Shown: positions 6,856-7,376 of the stretch, piece after piece
Numbering within the stretch: position 1 is the stretch's first letter
Layout of the letters: the number at the start of each line of letters is the position of its first letter
NCBI GenBank assembly: GCA_903870955.1
Contig: CAIQEX010000685.1
Span: forward strand, 1 to 7,376
Direction of reading: 5' to 3'
Origin: an uncultured beta proteobacterium
Lineage (GTDB): Bacteria > Pseudomonadota > Gammaproteobacteria > Burkholderiales > Burkholderiaceae_C
Length of the DNA stretch: 7,376 nt
Translations under genes and position numbers: made by a program
Notes under the pieces: model-generated
What the model was told of the DNA's origin: nothing
Database searches by the model: none
Seen by the model: only the letters and a program-made list of their open reading frames with translations

Positions 6856-6910
6856 CCGGGCGCAAATATTTGAACAATCAAGGCTTGCACTTGGCTTGAC
6901 CGGGCGCAAA
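6856..6910 (+). repeat. Direct repeat CCGGGCGCAAA, two copies upstream of kup
   Basis: Identical 11-mers CCGGGCGCAAA lie at 6856-6866 and 6900-6910, start to start 44 bases, about four helical turns. The first runs into a perfect 10-bp palindrome CAAATATTTG (6863-6872). The second runs into the candidate -10 box of kup. This could be a pair of operator half-sites or chance similarity in GC-rich DNA. Confidence 0.45.
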
Positions 6911-6912
6911 AT
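6885..6912 (+). promoter_or_regulatory. Candidate sigma-70 promoter for kup
   Basis: TTGCAC (6885-6890) and CAAAAT (6907-6912) are 16 bases apart and match 4 of 6 consensus bases each (TTGACA and TATAAT). Transcription would begin near 6919, leaving a leader of about 45 bases before the GTG at 6964. The -10 box overlaps the second copy of an 11-base direct repeat (6856-6866 and 6900-6910), and GGCTTG occurs twice 11 bases apart (6882-6887 and 6893-6898) across the -35. Judged by eye only. Confidence 0.4.
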
Positions 6913-6963
6913 AGCGCTCCCGAACAGAATGGACGCCGGCTGATGGATTGGTCGGCATAACTC

Positions 6964-7376
6964 GTGTCAGCATCAAAATCGTCTTTAGCTGCGCTTACCC
7001 TGGGCGCCATCGGTGTGGTTTACGGGGATATCGGCACCAGCGTGCTGTATGCCATGAAAGAGGTTTTTGGATCCGGTCATGTGCCGTTTACCGAAGCCAA
7101 CGTCTACGGCATCCTCTCCATCTTCTTTTGGACTCTTACCGTCATTGTTTCCCTCAAGTACGTCGTGCTGGTGCTGCGTGCCGACAACCATGGCGAAGGT
7201 GGATTGGTGGCCATGTTGGCACTGGCTTCACAATCGGTGAAAGACCGACCGCAACTGCGCCGTGTGCTGCTGCTGGTGGGGGTGTTCGGCACTTGCCTGT
7301 TTTACGGTGATGGCGTCATTACGCCGGCCATCTCGGTGTTGTCGGCCGTGGAAGGTCTGGAGGTGATTTCCCCGGC
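6964..7376 (+). CDS. kup: Potassium uptake protein Kup, N-terminal part (runs off the window)
   Basis: Inner-membrane K+ transporter of the KUP/HAK/KT family, thought to work by proton symport. The first 137 codons are visible, translating as (M)[20 protein letters not shown] and onward. The signature [18 protein letters not shown] (17-34) is in the first membrane segment; E. coli has Pro where this protein has Val27. The second segment spans about 47-70 and leads into [18 protein letters not shown], the conserved RADN-GEGG motif. The third (about 99-120) ends in [21 protein letters not shown], a strong family match. The start is GTG: an in-frame TAA at 6958-6960 closes off anything earlier, and the first in-frame ATG (codon 31) would cut into the signature. 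The reading frame is open to the last base. It is 184 bases after gshA and probably has its own promoter. Confidence 0.94.
   Translation, partial: MSASKSSLAALTLGAIGVVYGDIGTSVLYAMKEVFGSGHVPFTEANVYGILSIFFWTLTVIVSLKYVVLVLRADNHGEGGLVAMLALASQSVKDRPQLRRVLLLVGVFGTCLFYGDGVITPAISVLSAVEGLEVISP

Noticed and set aside
5919..7010. A 363-codon open frame on the minus strand opposite gshA
   Set aside because: Low-complexity composition without family resemblance; it runs across gshA and into the kup start, both clearly real.
1..7376. CRISPR array, tRNA/rRNA, phage, toxin-antitoxin or transposase genes
   Set aside because: No evenly spaced repeats, cloverleaf sequences or matching proteins were seen on either strand. 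The small extra open frames are shadows of the genes described.

Overview
The window is a high-GC chromosomal segment from a betaproteobacterium. It is most likely from Burkholderiales, family Comamonadaceae (Rhodoferax/Polaromonas/Acidovorax-like). The clues are the leuS-lptE-holA-proA order, a GshA of the type found in betaproteobacteria and Acidithiobacillus, a Comamonadaceae-like Kup, and two copies of the C-run/G-run hairpin repeat that I associate with that family. Assignment to family is inference from recalled sequences; no search was run.

Layout. Positions 1-2735 (+) hold the C-terminal part of leuS (leucyl-tRNA synthetase), lptE (LPS-assembly lipoprotein) and holA (DNA polymerase III delta). 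They are packed 3 and 8 bases apart and are probably one operon. Positions 2726-4007 (-) hold two accessory genes, a metaxin/Fax-like glutathione S-transferase and a VOC (glyoxalase-fold) protein. They lie opposite to everything else, and the GST end overlaps the holA end by 10 bp. Positions 4125-5405 (+) are proA, 5490-6779 (+) gshA, and 6964-7376 (+) the first 137 codons of kup, which starts with GTG and runs off the window. No stretch longer than about 185 bases lacks a gene.

How the genes fit together. leuS, lptE and holA are housekeeping genes for translation, outer-membrane biogenesis and replication. proA makes glutamate-semialdehyde for proline, and gshA makes gamma-glutamylcysteine for glutathione. 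A GST and a glyoxalase-superfamily protein sit nearby, so a loose glutathione theme is present. kup imports potassium.

I see no phage, IS element, CRISPR array, RNA gene or defence system. The most notable points are: (a) a GC-rich hairpin repeat apparently inserted in frame into leuS, with a related copy between the GST and VOC genes; (b) a GshA whose predicted nucleotide-binding glycine-rich loop differs from the family pattern I remember; (c) the two-gene reverse-strand cassette between holA and proA; (d) a VOC protein lacking two usual metal-ligand residues; and (e) a repeat-bearing gshA-kup spacer with a candidate promoter. Most of the window is ordinary core genome.
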